NCBI GenBank assembly: GCA_951812925.1
Contig: OX638370.1
Span: 104,236,897-104,300,896, forward strand
Reading direction: 5' to 3'
Origin: Calliopum simillimum
Lineage: Eukaryota; Arthropoda; Insecta; Diptera; Lauxaniidae
DNA length: 64,000 bases
Shown here: positions 1 to 12,464 of the stretch, piece by piece
How the letters are laid out: every line of letters starts with the position of its first letter
How positions within the stretch are numbered: the first letter of the stretch is position 1
Program-made: the position numbers and the translations under genes
Notes under the pieces: generated by a model
What the model saw: only the letters and a program-made list of their open reading frames with translations
Told to the model about the DNA's origin: nothing
The model's database searches: none

Positions 1-19
1 ATGTATAAAACAAAATAAG

Positions 20-826
20 TAGAGTCCGACCGATTAATTGGCTTCGGCTTCGGCCAGATTCGGCCAAAAAAACGCCTTCGGCCTTCGGCCTAAAATAAGC
101 CGAAGGTTTGGCCGAAGCCGAATGTTTGTAACTTTAATTAAAAAAGAAATTATTTCTTCTTAAACAAAAATGTTAAAAAATCAAAATACTACTAAGACAG
201 AAATTTTGAAATTTCTGCATCAAAATTATGCTGAAAAAAATATAACAGATAATATGTTTATCGAAATTGAAGGATCTACACCTTCCTGTTCAAATTCAGC
301 CGCTTCAAATGGAAACCAATACCCAAAAGATGATCTGTGGGACTCGCTCGATAAAATGCCTTTGACTGGGACCTAGGAAGCAGCTTCTGACCACGTTCGT
401 TTGCCTTTTGAGGAACAATTAGCTTGTTATTTAAAGGAACCTTTGCAGTTGAGGACCACGAATATATATCATTATTGGACCTGCAGTCCATATATTCATT
501 TACGACCAGTATCCCAAAAATTTTTGTCAGCTCCTCCAAGTGTCCCAAGTGAACAATTGTTCAGTGCTGCGGGTCAAATATATGCTGACCGAAGAGCCAA
601 TCTACATGGAGAAAATGCAGAAAAAATGCTGTTTTTAGCTTACAACATTAGGTTATTTAATTTTGATTATTAACTATTTATTTTTATTTAAGAACTAATA
701 AAAAAAAGTGGTACAAAAAATAAGTGTTACAAATATAATGGAACCTTCGGCTTCGGCCGAAGTTTATAAAAAAACCGATTAATCGGCTTCGGCTTCGGCC
801 AAAAAGTCACCTTCGGTCGGACACTA
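20..826 (+). mobile_element. Non-autonomous hAT transposon (deletion derivative)
   Basis: An 807-bp element with hAT hallmarks. The ends are short inverted repeats: TAGAGTCCGACCGA on the left, and TAGTGTCCGACCGA when the right end is read inward; both fit the YARNG start of hAT elements. It is flanked by a perfect 8-bp target duplication, AAAATAAG, at 12-19 and 827-834. Subterminal regions (about 40-125 and 740-815) are packed with direct and inverted CTTCGG/CCGAAG repeats, as expected for hAT transposase-binding regions. The interior keeps only the C-terminal part of a transposase (170-673), so most of an autonomous parent has been lost. The intact duplication suggests a fairly recent insertion. 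Confidence 0.9.
170..673 (+). pseudogene. hAT transposase C-terminal (dimerisation domain) remnant
   Basis: One reading frame runs from the ATG at 170 to the stop at 671-673, broken by an in-frame TAG at 374-376. The second half matches the hAT C-terminal dimerisation region: a YxYW-type motif (YHYWTC), FLSAPPSVPSEQLFSAAG, then DRRANL and a final ENAEKMLFLAYNIRLF, the usual order of that domain. The N-terminal zinc finger and the RNase-H-like catalytic core are absent, so it cannot be an active transposase. Translation from the first ATG would give only 68 residues. It lies inside the hAT element with matching target duplications. I read it as a relic of the parent element's gene. Confidence 0.85.
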
Positions 827-1051
827 AAAATAAGTATAAGACAAAAAATTCAATATAACTGAAACTTAAGCATATACATGGATGCATTCTGTGAACAGAA
901 TTATAAAGATCATGTTTCCAAACCTTAGGAACAAGTCTAAGTCAAAATGTCAAAAAGTATCGATGGGTCGAAAGAGAACTCAGGCGATGAAATGTTGAAT
1001 TTTCTCCTTTTTAAGAACTTTTTAACACAATATAAAATGACTAGCTGTCTT

Positions 1052-1069
1052 ACCCGGCGTTGCACGGGT
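1052..1069. other. Small GC-rich hairpin
   Basis: ACCCG and CGGGT arms enclose an 8-base loop in an otherwise AT-rich segment (835-1140) that has no gene. The same CCGGCGTTGC core recurs near 15180-15300, so it may be a fragment of a dispersed repeat. No function is visible. Confidence 0.3.
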
Positions 1070-1139
1070 TTTAATAAAAAGCCAGATTGCACTAAAAAGC
1101 TAATAACGAAAATTTTTTTTATTTTTTAAAACAACGTGC

Positions 1140-2195
1140 CACAAACAGATGCTCCGAAAAATGTCGAAAAACATCCTAAAATCGGTAAAAGTCCAAAAGT
1201 ATTGGAAAACATCGAAGAAATAATAATAATAATACTTGATTGTTATTACTATGAATAACTGGCATGTTAAAGACTAAGTTCTTCTATGCGAACGATTCAA
1301 ATCAATAAATACTATATATAAAAAAATCAGTAAAAGTCCAAATAAAGCGAAAAAGATCCAATAAATCGAAAATGGTCCAAAAGTTTCGAAAAACATTGAA
1401 ACACATCGAAGAAATCGGATAAAGTCCAAGTTTATCAAAAAACATCCTATATATCGGTAACAGTTCAAATGCATATATCGAAAAACATCCAGTACATATA
1501 TCGAAAGAAGTTGAAAAGTTTCGAAAAATAGTGAAATAAAAAAAAATTCCCGAAAAACCTACAAAATATCGGTAAAAGTCCAAAAATGTCGAAAAACATC
1601 CTACATATCAGTAAACGCCCAAAATTATTGGAAAACATTGAAGAAATCGGTGAAAGTTCAAATACATATATCGAAAAATATTCAGTGTATCGAAAAGGGT
1701 CCAAAAGTTTCGGAAACTATTGAAACACAACGAAGAAATCGGTAAAGTCCGAGTTTATAGAAAAACATCCAAAATATCCGTTAAAGTCCAAAAATGTCGA
1801 AAAACATCCTATATATCGGTAAAAGTCCAAAGTTTTGAAAAATATTGAAACACTCAAAGAAATCGGCAAAAGTCTAAGTTTATCGAAAAACATCCAAAAT
1901 ATCGGTAAAATTACAAAAAAGAAATCGAAAAACATCCTATATATCGGTAAAAGCCCAAAAGTTTTGAAAAATATTGAAACACATTGAAGAAATCGGTAAA
2001 AGTCTAAAAACAAAACATCCAATAAATCGAAACAAAATCAAAAGTTTCGAAAAATAGTGAAATATGTAAATCGAAGAAATCGGTCAAAGTCCAAGTGTTT
2101 CGAAAACCATCCAAAATATCGAAAAAAGTCAAAAAGAATTGAAAAATATTGAAAAACATGTAAAACATCGTTAAAAGTCCCAAAATATTAAAAAT
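1140..2195 (+). repeat. Degenerate satellite-like tandem array
   Basis: About 1 kb is built from diverged sub-units of roughly 34-36 bp with the core ATCGGTAAAAGTCCAAAA followed by TCGAAAAACATCC. They are arranged in longer, variable higher-order units that also contain AAATATTGAAACACATCGAAG. Long minus-strand open frames here are by-products of the repeat. The reverse complement of the same core is found on both sides of the nested element at 26790-32452, so this is a dispersed array family. Confidence 0.8.
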
Positions 2196-4983
2196 ATTAA
2201 GTTGGCATCACTGACGAAATCACTCTCATTTTTGCTCTCATCAACAAAACAACATCAAAAATAAAAAAAAAACAATAAATGAAAGAGACGGAAAAGACAA
2301 CAACAACACATAACTCATGGCGCAGCAAGCTATAGCGACTGAAATGCAAGCGATTATTTTTATGCAAGCATTGAATTTTTTTTTTTCAACAACTTCATAC
2401 TAAAAAAAAAGGTTTATCTTATCAAAACCAAAAAATAAGTATACAATCCTGTTCCTTACCACACGTAGAACGTTTTAAAAAAAAATTATTAAAATCGGTT
2501 CGGTTAATTTTGCACCAAATCGTTACATAGGGTTTTTATATAAGCAATTTCATATAAATAGTATAGATATTTGAAATGATTTAAAAATTCATTCAAAAAT
2601 GCAAATTTTACACAATGACATCTAGAAGCACTGTAGCCTTATGTGCTAAAGAGCTTGTGTTCCGAGTTCAAATCCCAATGCGGATAAAAATTTCATTTTT
2701 TTTTTAATTAAATTTCTTTGGTTTTTATTAAGAGAACGCTTACTGAGGCGTTAAAAGTCCTTAAAGAAAATGCTTTTTGCTGTAAAAGAAACGCTATTGA
2801 GCCTTCTGAGGTGCTCCCTCTTCCCATGGGTAGAACTTTTCGATACTTTTTTCGATAATACACTGCACTTTAAAAAAAAAAAAAATCCATAGATATAAAC
2901 TTGTAGTAAGATTTTTTCATTTGCGTATACAAGCGAATATTATTAGAATACGTACAAGTAAAAGTTTGTGATGCAAAGGATAAAGGGCGTCAACGGTCCC
3001 GAGGTTAACTGACAACATTTTAATTTCCGTCAACTGTTACCAGACGAAGAGTTCGTTCGTTTGTTCGCTTTGACATTGCATGTAAAATTGTAGAATGGGT
3101 TCGGTTACAAATAAACAAAAAAAAAATAAAAGGGACTAACAAAATGTTTATGACCCAAATGGTCGAATAGCAATAACAACAACAAAAACAATAATAAAAA
3201 CTAAATAAAACCAAAAAAGCCTAAAATGAATGAACTGTGAATTTAAATCCTTATCACAACACATTGCCACATAATAATGTGCACAGGCTCAAACACATGC
3301 ATGCGTACATACATAAAATAAACGTATGTATATTTTACATACCTACACACGTGTCGTTCTAAAAAAGTTTTAATATAAAATTGTGGAAAAATGCATTTTG
3401 TTTTTATTCAGCCCCTGATCAAATAAAAATAACAAAAATTAAATTTGCAACATTTTCACATGCATACTTTAGGGCGCATTAGCAATGTTGTGGCCTTTTG
3501 GAGCTTAAACAGCACCGTGCAATCGCACCACACACCCATGAAAAGCACTCGGATGCAATTATGCATTTGTGTGTGTATATGTGGTTTGTGTGTGCCTGTG
3601 TATATTGCATGCATGTTGCTGACCCTTTTGATTTATCAAATGAAATTGTTAATTTGCAATCAAAGCCAATTTAAGTTGTGTAAAGTTGTCTGCCTTTAGT
3701 GTGTGTGTGAGTGAGTGAGTGAATGCGTGTGGTTTTGTTGCCGCTTTAACTTTCCTCTCTCTGTTTCTCTTGTTCCAATGCTATGATACCACCACTCCTT
3801 ATTGCCTCACACACCCACCCTTCATCCGATTAAATTGTTAATTGAGTGGATGGATGAATTTTCAAATTTAATTTCGCTGAAAATGCATTCAAAGTCAATG
3901 GCATTGTCCAGATATTATTACAACAACAGCAACAACAAATTAACGCATGGTCTTGCAATGCGTTCTCAATTGATTCACTTCAACGTTACTTTGTTTCATT
4001 TTTCTTATCACTCGAATGAAATGTGCTGCCAGAAAATTTTAAAGAAATCACTCGCTTTTTAAATAAAAATAAGTAGATACTATTTTTTTTTTTGCCAAAA
4101 TACTTCTAATGACTTGTTTACATTTTCATGGTTAACCACGTCAAAGCTTAAAGCTCAGCGTTTTTACTGGATTGTTTGGCTTAGTCTCTGACAGTTGGTT
4201 TTGTGAACAAACAAAGCACATCCTTATACAGTTTAACTCATATACTATTTTAATTTTTTTGGATGCAATTTATTTGTTTCCTCCGGGGGAGTTTTTCATT
4301 CAGGGTTGCATTGACTCAAATACCGTTTATTTGTTGAAACCAAGTAAGACTTCTCATATGTATCACTTTGGGTATTTCTGAAAAAGTTATGCCTTGTTCC
4401 CCTCACCTTGGTTTAATCAAACCGCAATAAGAAAAAAACCAAGCATAAAACTCAGCGTTCTCACTCTGTAGCTTGGTTTTGCCTGTAACAGTTTTTTATC
4501 GTTAATTAAATGACAACACTGTTCGCATATTTTTAAACTATATCTTCGAATAATTTATTAAAGTCCCTAAAACTGTCACCCTTTTAAATTTAGGTTTAAT
4601 CCAGTGGTACCCAAGCTCAATACTATCGTATTTTGTCAATGTATAAAAGCTCATTGAAAGCTTTTATATTTTGCGTAAGCTGCAATCAGGTGACGTAGAT
4701 CTGCACAACTACTGACACAGTTAAACGCTTATCTGTGAGTGAATACGTATACGGAAATTTTTTAAGCACAAAAGCTCACATGCCTGCGGACATAGCTTTG
4801 GATTTCACTGGTTTAATCAGTTTACAACGTAAGTTGGTTGGTGGGCCTTCATAAAACTAATTAAAAGTTCTAATACAAATTGAAAAATTCTTTTTTAATT
4901 GGTAAAATAACTTAGTTTGCACAAAACTAATCATAAACTAACTAAATTGACTTAACAAAGTAATTAAAGTGGAAATATATAGG
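2196..4983. other. Intergenic or intronic stretch without a recognised gene
   Basis: This holds AT-rich DNA, poly-A/T runs and a GT-rich microsatellite belt near 3560-3730. A short tRNA-like segment at 2632-2686 has a B-box-like GAGTTCAAATCCC. I see no coding exon with convincing splice sites. Confidence 0.5.
2632..2686 (+). other. tRNA-like (A/B box) fragment, possibly SINE-derived
   Basis: GTAGCCTTATGTGCTAAAG resembles a degenerate A box, followed about 15 bases later by GAGTTCAAATCCC, which is close to the B-box consensus. The flanks do not form a cloverleaf acceptor stem, so this is not a tRNA gene. An A/T-rich tail follows. Similar B-box-like pieces lie near 10470 and 26325. Confidence 0.3.
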
Positions 4984-6420
4984 TGGGTAATCTCCAAAAA
5001 ATAAACCATTCAATGCCAGAAACTATTTTAAAATTTAAAATTTGATATTCTAAATACTTGATAAAGATACTTAACCAGAGCTTTTATACGAGTTGCTTAA
5101 AAAAAAAAAAAAAAAATAATAATAATAATTTTTAATATTTTACTATGAAATTGTAACATAAATGTTAAAAACTCATTCTCCGTCCTGTCCCTAACCGCTT
5201 TTTAGTGCACTCAATTTGCCCGTTTCGCATAATACGTTATTTTCTAAAAACAGAACTTACACGACATTGTGTGTTTAAATATTTAAGCTACTATTTTTCT
5301 GTGTTAACTCTTCGAAATAATTTTTTTGTATAGAATTGACAACCATGGAAATTGGTCTCTCAATTTAGACTATCTCCGCTCAGTTTTTCTTATTCTAACT
5401 GTTAATTTTTTAAATATTGAGTAAATACAGAACTGTGAAGTGAAGAGAAAGAGGAGATTCAGTGTATTTTCAGCTCAGTCGGTTTTAGTTTTTCGATAGT
5501 GTGTGTTTGCGTGTTTTTTGTTTTTTTTTTTAAAAGTTTAAAAATTTTTTTAGGAACGCAAGTGTGCATCATTCTCCGCGTAAGTTTTTTTTATATTACT
5601 AAACATATTATTTTATCTTTATGTAAGTAAAACAATAAACAATTACATGGCCTATACACCAGTTTCTACTTCAAAAAAAAAAAATTGCTATTTTCATTGT
5701 GATACTACTGTTTTTGCAACATTTTGTCATTCTTCGTTTCATCATTCTCCGTCGTTTTTTGCAAATTTTCATCTCTCTTCGTTTAGTAACCCTCAACCCA
5801 GCTTAAACTATTTATTTAAAAATTTAAAATTAAGTCTTAAGACGCTTAAATAAGATTTTAAAAAAATCAACATAAATATATAGGGTTACCACCTGCTTAT
5901 TTTCGAAAATCTTATATAATTCCCAGTTTTTTGACTTAACTGAAATTTTTGGTTTCAGAAACGATCAGATAAACTTTTCTGAAGTTTTATAAACATTTTC
6001 ATGGTTGCCACCCGTTTTGTTTTTTTTTTTTTGCTAATTTTGCCAATTTCGGTTCGATGAATTTTTATCGATTTAAGCGTAAATCAGTTTTTAACGATTT
6101 AAACTTTTATTTTTGAGTGTGTAGTTATAATGGCGAACGAAAAAAAAATGAAGATTTAAAATGAATTTTCGAAAGTAACCATCTGGTAACCCTAAAATTT
6201 TTTTTTTGTATATTTCTAAAGTTTATTTAAGCGTTTTGAGACAAAAATTTTTTAAACATATTGCTTAAACAAAACATATGGCAACCCTGAAAGTTTATGT
6301 TCATTTTTAAAAATGTTCCAGAGGTTCAGGTTATCACATTCTATTCAAGTTATAAAAAAATAAAAAAATTGGTGGGGAAAAAAAAGGTATGTTTCGGTAC
6401 ATTTTTCGGAGACTTGCCCA
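4984..6420 (+). mobile_element. 1.4-kb TIR repeat family, copy 1
   Basis: This is the full-length copy of a family also present at 22825-25084 and, truncated, near 60850-62040. Its ends are inverted: TGGGTAATCTCC at the start and GGAGACTTGCCCA at the end. The interior shares long blocks with the other copies, such as ATACTTAACCAGAGCTT, CATTCTCCGTCG and ATGGCAACCCTGAAAG. No transposase frame is present, so it is non-autonomous. I could not identify a clear target duplication or assign a superfamily. Confidence 0.65.
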
Positions 6421-7992
6421 TCGAAAATCCTCAATTGAATGTTTCTTGGGACACTCGAAGATTTCCAAAGGTCACCCAAAAGATTAATAGTCAAAACGAA
6501 GAATATCTAAGTATACAAGAGGAAAAACATATATGGCGGTCTATCATCAAGCCTTAATTGTTTCATTTTCTGTGGCAACAAAATGTTCCCGAAGGTTTCA
6601 TGGTCAAAACGAAGAATACGTGTATATAAATGTCTACTTTTCAAATATAAGTTTCACTTCCATAACGTGTACTGAGTTGCACGAGAATTTTTTTTAGGTT
6701 TTTTTCAACACATATTTTCAACACTTAAATATAATTTTATTATTTTTGCTTGTTATATTTTAAAATAACTACCCTTAAAAACCTTTAATTATTCCTTTTA
6801 ATAGAAAGCAAGACCAATTTGCATTCTTTTCCTCTCAACATTTTGCCCGAACAAACTTTACAGCCTATCCACACACCTCAGGGGCGCTCTCCTGAAAAAA
6901 TTTCGTTCTTATGAAATAGACTTCACCCACTTCCATTATCTCTAGCAATATTAGACTGGGCTTGTTAGACCGCGAAACTGTATTTCAAAATGCAGACTAT
7001 ATATGAAAATATTTAGATTCGATACACTAAAAAACAAAGAAATTTTTTTGTGTGTCATTCCATGCATACATTCTCAAATATACAAATTGGTGTATCAATA
7101 ATGATCTGGCAACTGTGCCACGTCTTTATGTATTGCAATTGTTTTATATTTTCCCTCGCACATTTTTTTTTTTTTTTATTGTTGCTTGATATCTTATCTA
7201 CACCACGAGTCAGTCTCCTTAAATTTTCTTTTTTTCCTTATCGTCCTTTATTTTATTTTATGATTCATTGAAAAGTTTCTTCTAAATTAGTTTTGTTTTC
7301 CAATTCACTGCATTTTTACGTTCATGTAACTTTGGGTGTGGGTGAGTGCACCCACATACGTACATATTTTTTTATATACATACGAACATTCATACTTACA
7401 TACATACATAGCTATGAGATTGTATCAATGAGTGTCATCTATAAAACAATTTCATTAATTTGAATTCTTTTCTTAAATTGAGTGTCTCCTTCTGTGATGA
7501 TTTTTCAGGAATAAGCAGAATTCTTTGTCTTCATGTCATTCATAATTGCACCAAATTGTATTGGGGTCCACGGTAAAATTCATCCCCATAAGGAACGAAA
7601 CTGCATATATAACATAGTAGCAGTCAAAATTTCTTCATTTTTTAAAGCAATTCAAAAAAATTCTTTACTTTATTACCTACACATACTTAAAAAAAAGTAC
7701 GCGTGTAATTCAATACATCTGAAGGAAGTAAAACTTCCCTGCAGAACCACGGACTATTCCAAAACTAGTTTGCAAACTACTCCATGGGAGAAGCAGACTA
7801 GTCCAAATTCTGATCTTTTTTTATTAATTTTTTATTATTTTATACCTCGGCATAAGTTTCATTTTAGTTACAAAATAACTAGACCAAAGATGGGACTATT
7901 GAGACAATTGTCTCCGCCGGTCCTACAGGGATTATATTTAAAAGTAAGCATGGCATCAATTGAATATCTTTATTTTTTCCGATATGATGGGA
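6421..7992. other. No recognised gene
   Basis: AT-rich sequence with T-runs and CATACATA microsatellites near 7360-7410. A 154-codon open frame at 7533-7997 shows no domain or splice context and looks like chance. Confidence 0.4.
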
Positions 7993-8175
7993 TGTAACGA
8001 AAAGTGTCGCCAAAGATGACTTGCGGTCTTGAAAGTTTACTTCTAACTGCGGCCAAAGATGTTTCACTACAGAAAATAAAAATTACAAATACACATGCAT
8101 TAATTCGTTTTTTGAAGTGATACTCTTTAGCCACGTTAGCGGTGAAAAGCCAAGGTCACGACACTTTTCGTTACA
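7993..8175. mobile_element. Short MITE-like inverted-repeat element
   Basis: Perfect 17-bp terminal inverted repeats, TGTAACGAAAAGTGTCG and its complement, bound a 183-bp stretch without coding potential. The flanks read AT on both sides, so the target may be a TA/AT dinucleotide. Class is uncertain. Confidence 0.55.
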
Positions 8176-10592
8176 TATTGTTATAACTTTCAAGCTAAAC
8201 CAGTTAATTTGATGAAAGTTGGTAAGCTGATGCCGAATTTAAATCGGTGTTTATCTATTAAATTTCATCAACACAACATTAATAATTTGTTTAATATATG
8301 TCACGGCCTTGTAATTTGACCCCTAGCGCGGCTAAGGAGTTTTCACTACAAAAAAAAAAATTGAACACCTTGTCGCTAATACAGTATTAGACAAAACCTT
8401 CTGTAGTTCCGTGCTCATAACTCGCTGTAAAAATTTGTAGGAGGAAAAACTCTCGAAAGATTTGTATACCTTTTTAAAAGAATCTGCAAATTTTGAAAAA
8501 TTTGTGATAAAATCGAATGTTTTTTTTTTTCTTTAAAAAATTATTCATGCTTTGTAGTCAACATCACTTTTTTTTCGACAAAACCCAATGTATCTTATCA
8601 ATACTGCCAAACCAAATGCAAAACCCTTGCATCTGTCGCCTAAAATCAAAAATTATGAGGCAGACGACGACATTGTGTGTATTTGTTTACATTTGCCATT
8701 TGAGCCTTCCTTGTATTTGTGTCCCTCAACCAATATTCGGTTTTTCATGTTCAAGTGCGACGAGTATCCTTATGCCGCATGCCTTATGCTCCACGTTTTG
8801 CACACAAAGTGAAGCGAATTTCAATGGCCAGGAGCCTAAGAAATCAACTTCAATATTGTCCTAAATTAAATTTGCAAACATGGCCAATAGCCAACGGGCG
8901 CTCGACTTTTGCTTTGAAACGCGTCTGTAGGGGGGATGTTTACCACCGTCCACCTGTCTGTTGATTAGATACCCCCTAACTCTTATGTTGCAGGCTGTTG
9001 TTGGCCAAGAGTGTTTTGGAATTTGCTTCGTTGATCTTGTTCGACCAGATGGTGTTTTATTTGTTGTTGTTCCTGCTGCTGCTGCTGTTGCTCCTGTCTA
9101 TGCCTCAATGCGGTTTTTACCCTAAAAATATGTTTGCATTTATTTGCTTGACAAAAAGCTGGCTGGCATCCATGTACGTACATATAGTTTGGTGTATGAA
9201 TCTTAAATGGTCACTCCGGATATGAAAAATTGATTAGAAGCAGAACAACAACAAGTTTGGTGATTGCTAAAATCACAACACTGGCAACATCCCCCCCAAA
9301 CTGTCTGTGCACATAATTTTCATTTGCCAAAAAAGGGATACGCTGCATGTTGTCACTGGGATATTAACCAAAACCACAAAACGTTTAAAAGGAAAACGTA
9401 TAAGAAATTGAGCATTTCCACAAATGACAAGCGACATTTCAACGACTTGACTAATGATCGGCAGATATTTTTGATTTATTGATGATTCCCTTTGACTTTT
9501 GACTCTTCAGTTTTGGTGCTACAAAGCTAAACATTTATCAAAAATGTTTTTTCCTATCTGACAGGAAAGCAATAATATGATGCTTTGAGTCGTGTCACGC
9601 TGAAACCTTCTTTGATGAAACATTTAATGATTCTAAATTTTGTCCCACATGAAGCGCAGGTTTTAATGAATAAATTTTTATGTCAAACGGATAGGACACT
9701 AATGTATATTTACATTAAAAAAAGTATTTTCTGCTTACGAATGAAATATATGTCGTTTATTATAACATTGACGTAAGTCCATTCTTCAAGGTGCAAAAGT
9801 AATGTCATAATATGAACAGACTTACATTTTGTTAAAAATTAATAAAATTGGACTATGTTCTCACATGAAGTTTTCTTGATAGCGTAGACTTGATGGTATT
9901 AAGATTAAAAAATTATATCAGTCAAATGATCGATTGTTATAGAATATAAATGTCTTTTGCCACCTTTTGAACTTGCGACACTATATTATTAAACCATATT
10001 TCAACAAATATTCAAGCTCTATATTGAGAAAAGAGTATGTTTTCCTTACAGAAATATTTTTAATAGAACATTTTAAAAAATATTTGATAGTAATTAACAA
10101 ATAAATTTATGCTTTTAATTGGACCTTGAAATATTGTTGATTGGGCTAAAAATCATACCTGTTTGATGTTTCTTTTTTTAAGTATTTTATTTTATTGAAT
10201 TTGCTTTGATTAACTTTATGATTCGAAAGAACTTTTTTAGATTGCAATTCAAATAATTATATAGAACATCTCTTCACATAATATCGTTCCGATCGTTAGA
10301 TTCAGTAATTTACATTCGGTCATTGCGTCCAAAGGTTTAAAGAATTCATACGCGCGGCATAGTTCCAATTCGCTATACATGGATTCCCTCTTACGATTGC
10401 AATGAACCAAGGTTACAAATGTAGCTGGTAAATATATGGTATTATTTAACAAAGAACAAAACGCCCTGGAGGAATGAGTTCGATCCCCACACAGACAAGA
10501 TTTTTTTTTTTTTTTGCTAATTTGGCATGTGCATCTAAATTTCAGTTTTTTTTAATTCATAACAAATATTGCCATGTTAGTTCCTAATTAAT
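8176..10592. other. No recognised gene; simple repeats
   Basis: Contains a CTG/TTG-rich microsatellite around 9060-9100 and poly-T runs. A B-box-like GAGTTCGATCCCC near 10470-10484 is followed by a long T-run, possibly a SINE remnant. Open frames here have no recognisable domain. Confidence 0.4.
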
Positions 10593-11290
10593 AACTAGTA
10601 AGGGAGTAACCTTTGGCCTAGTCAAACATTAAATACCCTACACTGCAGTATTTTGAAAATTTTGCTTTTATGGGAAGTGCCACGCACTTTTGTCCGAGTT
10701 CACCCTGTTTTTGCTCTGAGCGTGCATTTAAAGTTCTTAGTGTCTGAGTGAAATTCGGTTGGATTATCTCAAAAAATGATTTAGTATAGCGTTTTGAAGC
10801 TTTTTCTTATTAGGGAGGCGCCACGCCCTCTTTTCCGAGTTTGTCTAGTTTTAGCTCAGAACATGCATTTATAGTCTTTAGTATTTGAGTGAAATTTATT
10901 TGGATTATCACAAAAAACTCTTTCAGTATACGTTTTGAAGCTTTTGCTTATATGGGAGGTGCCACGCCTCTTGTCCGATTTCACCCAGTTTTTGTTGAGA
11001 GCTAGCATTTATAGTTGCTAGTGTCTAAGTGAAATTTAGTTAGATTATCCCAAAAAACTCTTTCACCGATTTCACCCCAATTTTGCTCAGAGTTTGCACT
11101 AATAATTCGTAGTATTTCAGTATATTTCGGTTGAATTGTCGTGAAAAATACTCCTAAAGTTGCATTTTGAATATATTTTTTGTATGGGCGGTATTCGTGT
11201 CCGTTGACCGATTTTACTCATTTTCAATCCCACGAGCTATCTTTTACGACAATGCCAACATACCAAATTTCATTGCATTATCATGGATAG
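10593..11290 (+). mobile_element. mini-me/DINE-1-like element, copy a (3'-truncated)
   Basis: It begins with the family's ACTAGTAAGG end and CCTTTGGCC, then ACCCTACACTGCAGTATTTTG. The body carries about three tandem units of roughly 138 bp, each with GGGAGGTGCCACGCC and a GTGTCTGAGTGAAATT-like block, then the shared TTTTTTGTATGGGCGGTA segment. The (GTCY)n block and TA-rich 3' end seen in the copies at 58433 and 61539 are missing. These features recall the dipteran mini-me/DINE-1 (Helentron-related) group. That name is by resemblance only. Confidence 0.65.
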
Positions 11291-11315
11291 TTATTGTCTC
11301 TTTTATTTGAAATAG

Positions 11316-11346
11316 TCCAAGGTACACTTGCATTGTGTACCTTGGA
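11316..11346. other. Perfect 12-bp-stem hairpin
   Basis: TCCAAGGTACAC, a 7-base loop, then GTGTACCTTGGA. It lies just past the truncated end of the mini-me-like copy. It could be a transposon remnant; no terminator role is implied in a eukaryote. Confidence 0.5.
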
Positions 11347-12464
11347 CCGTTTGAGATTGCAACGGAAAAAGTAATATTTCAAATCAATGGTAAGACATAG
11401 AAATATCATTGTCACGTCATTTGATGCTGCAAGCATTGAAGAAATATAACTTAGTCAGAAAACTAAAGAAACTTTTTTGGAAAATTCAGTACATTGAAAA
11501 ATTGAAAAGCGGACAAGGTGCACACATCTCCCCTACATATAAATTTAATAATTAATTTTTAATTGAAATTTATCAATGCAATTTCTAACACATAATTATG
11601 ACAAATTAAGGTAACGGATTAAAAACACGGCTAAAGTGACATATGTTTCGTCTTTCGCCACAAAGACTCATCAGACTATTTTTGTTGTAATTATAAATAA
11701 ATTTATTATTTAAAAAAATTTCAAATAGCAATTTCTCAAATTCCATAATTTTCACATTCGTGACTCTGGCCTAAGAGTGACGATATAATGTTTAATAAAA
11801 CATATCTTGCCTAGAACTTAAGCATTTAATATAGTTTTCTTCAATATGAACTTAGAAGCTCTTTTATTGTATGAACTTATGTGTATAAAAGCTTCTATAT
11901 TCAATACCGAAACCTTTTCGTGCTTTTTAAGCTTTATACCATATTTATAAAAGCTTTTTGGAAGGCCACACACAGAATTATTTTCATGCAGAAAGTATAA
12001 AAAACTAACCCCCATATCCTGCATCTTCATACTTTTATCTCATTTTCTTCTGAAATTTACGCTAATACTAAATTCGAATTAAGTGATTTTTCAGGACAAA
12101 ATCGTTGAACACTTTTTTCTAAAGACCAAAACCTTGAAAGCAAATGCGTTTTCCCGATCAATTATTATCAAGAACATAAAATTGTAATGACCGGAGTAAA
12201 AGTTATAAGTTTTTGAAAATAAGTGTGTTTTTTTTTTCTTCTTTGAGAGATTTAAAATACCTTATAATAAACTGCAGATGTAAAAAATTCCACTACAAAA
12301 TTGAATTGAATTAAAACTATTTAATGCTTTCTTTAGGTAAAACTTAAAAATAAATTACTTTTAATATTTGGCAATATGTTTCTCCCAATGAAATTGGTCC
12401 ATCAAATGCAACAAAAACCAGCAAATGTGGTTGGTTGAGCCTCATTAACTTCATTTACCAGTGG
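11347..12464. other. No gene; includes probable 3' flank of the Ly6 gene
   Basis: AT-rich sequence. On the minus strand the Ly6-like gene ends at 12465, and ATTAAA-type polyadenylation signals are present about 140 bases beyond its stop (12320-12325). Nothing else was recognised. Confidence 0.35.

Noticed and set aside
1274..2022. Four overlapping minus-strand frames rich in Phe and Tyr
   Set aside because: Satellite repeat artefacts.
7533..7997. 154-codon plus-strand open frame
   Set aside because: No domain, composition like the surrounding AT-rich DNA, and it runs into a MITE at its 3' end.
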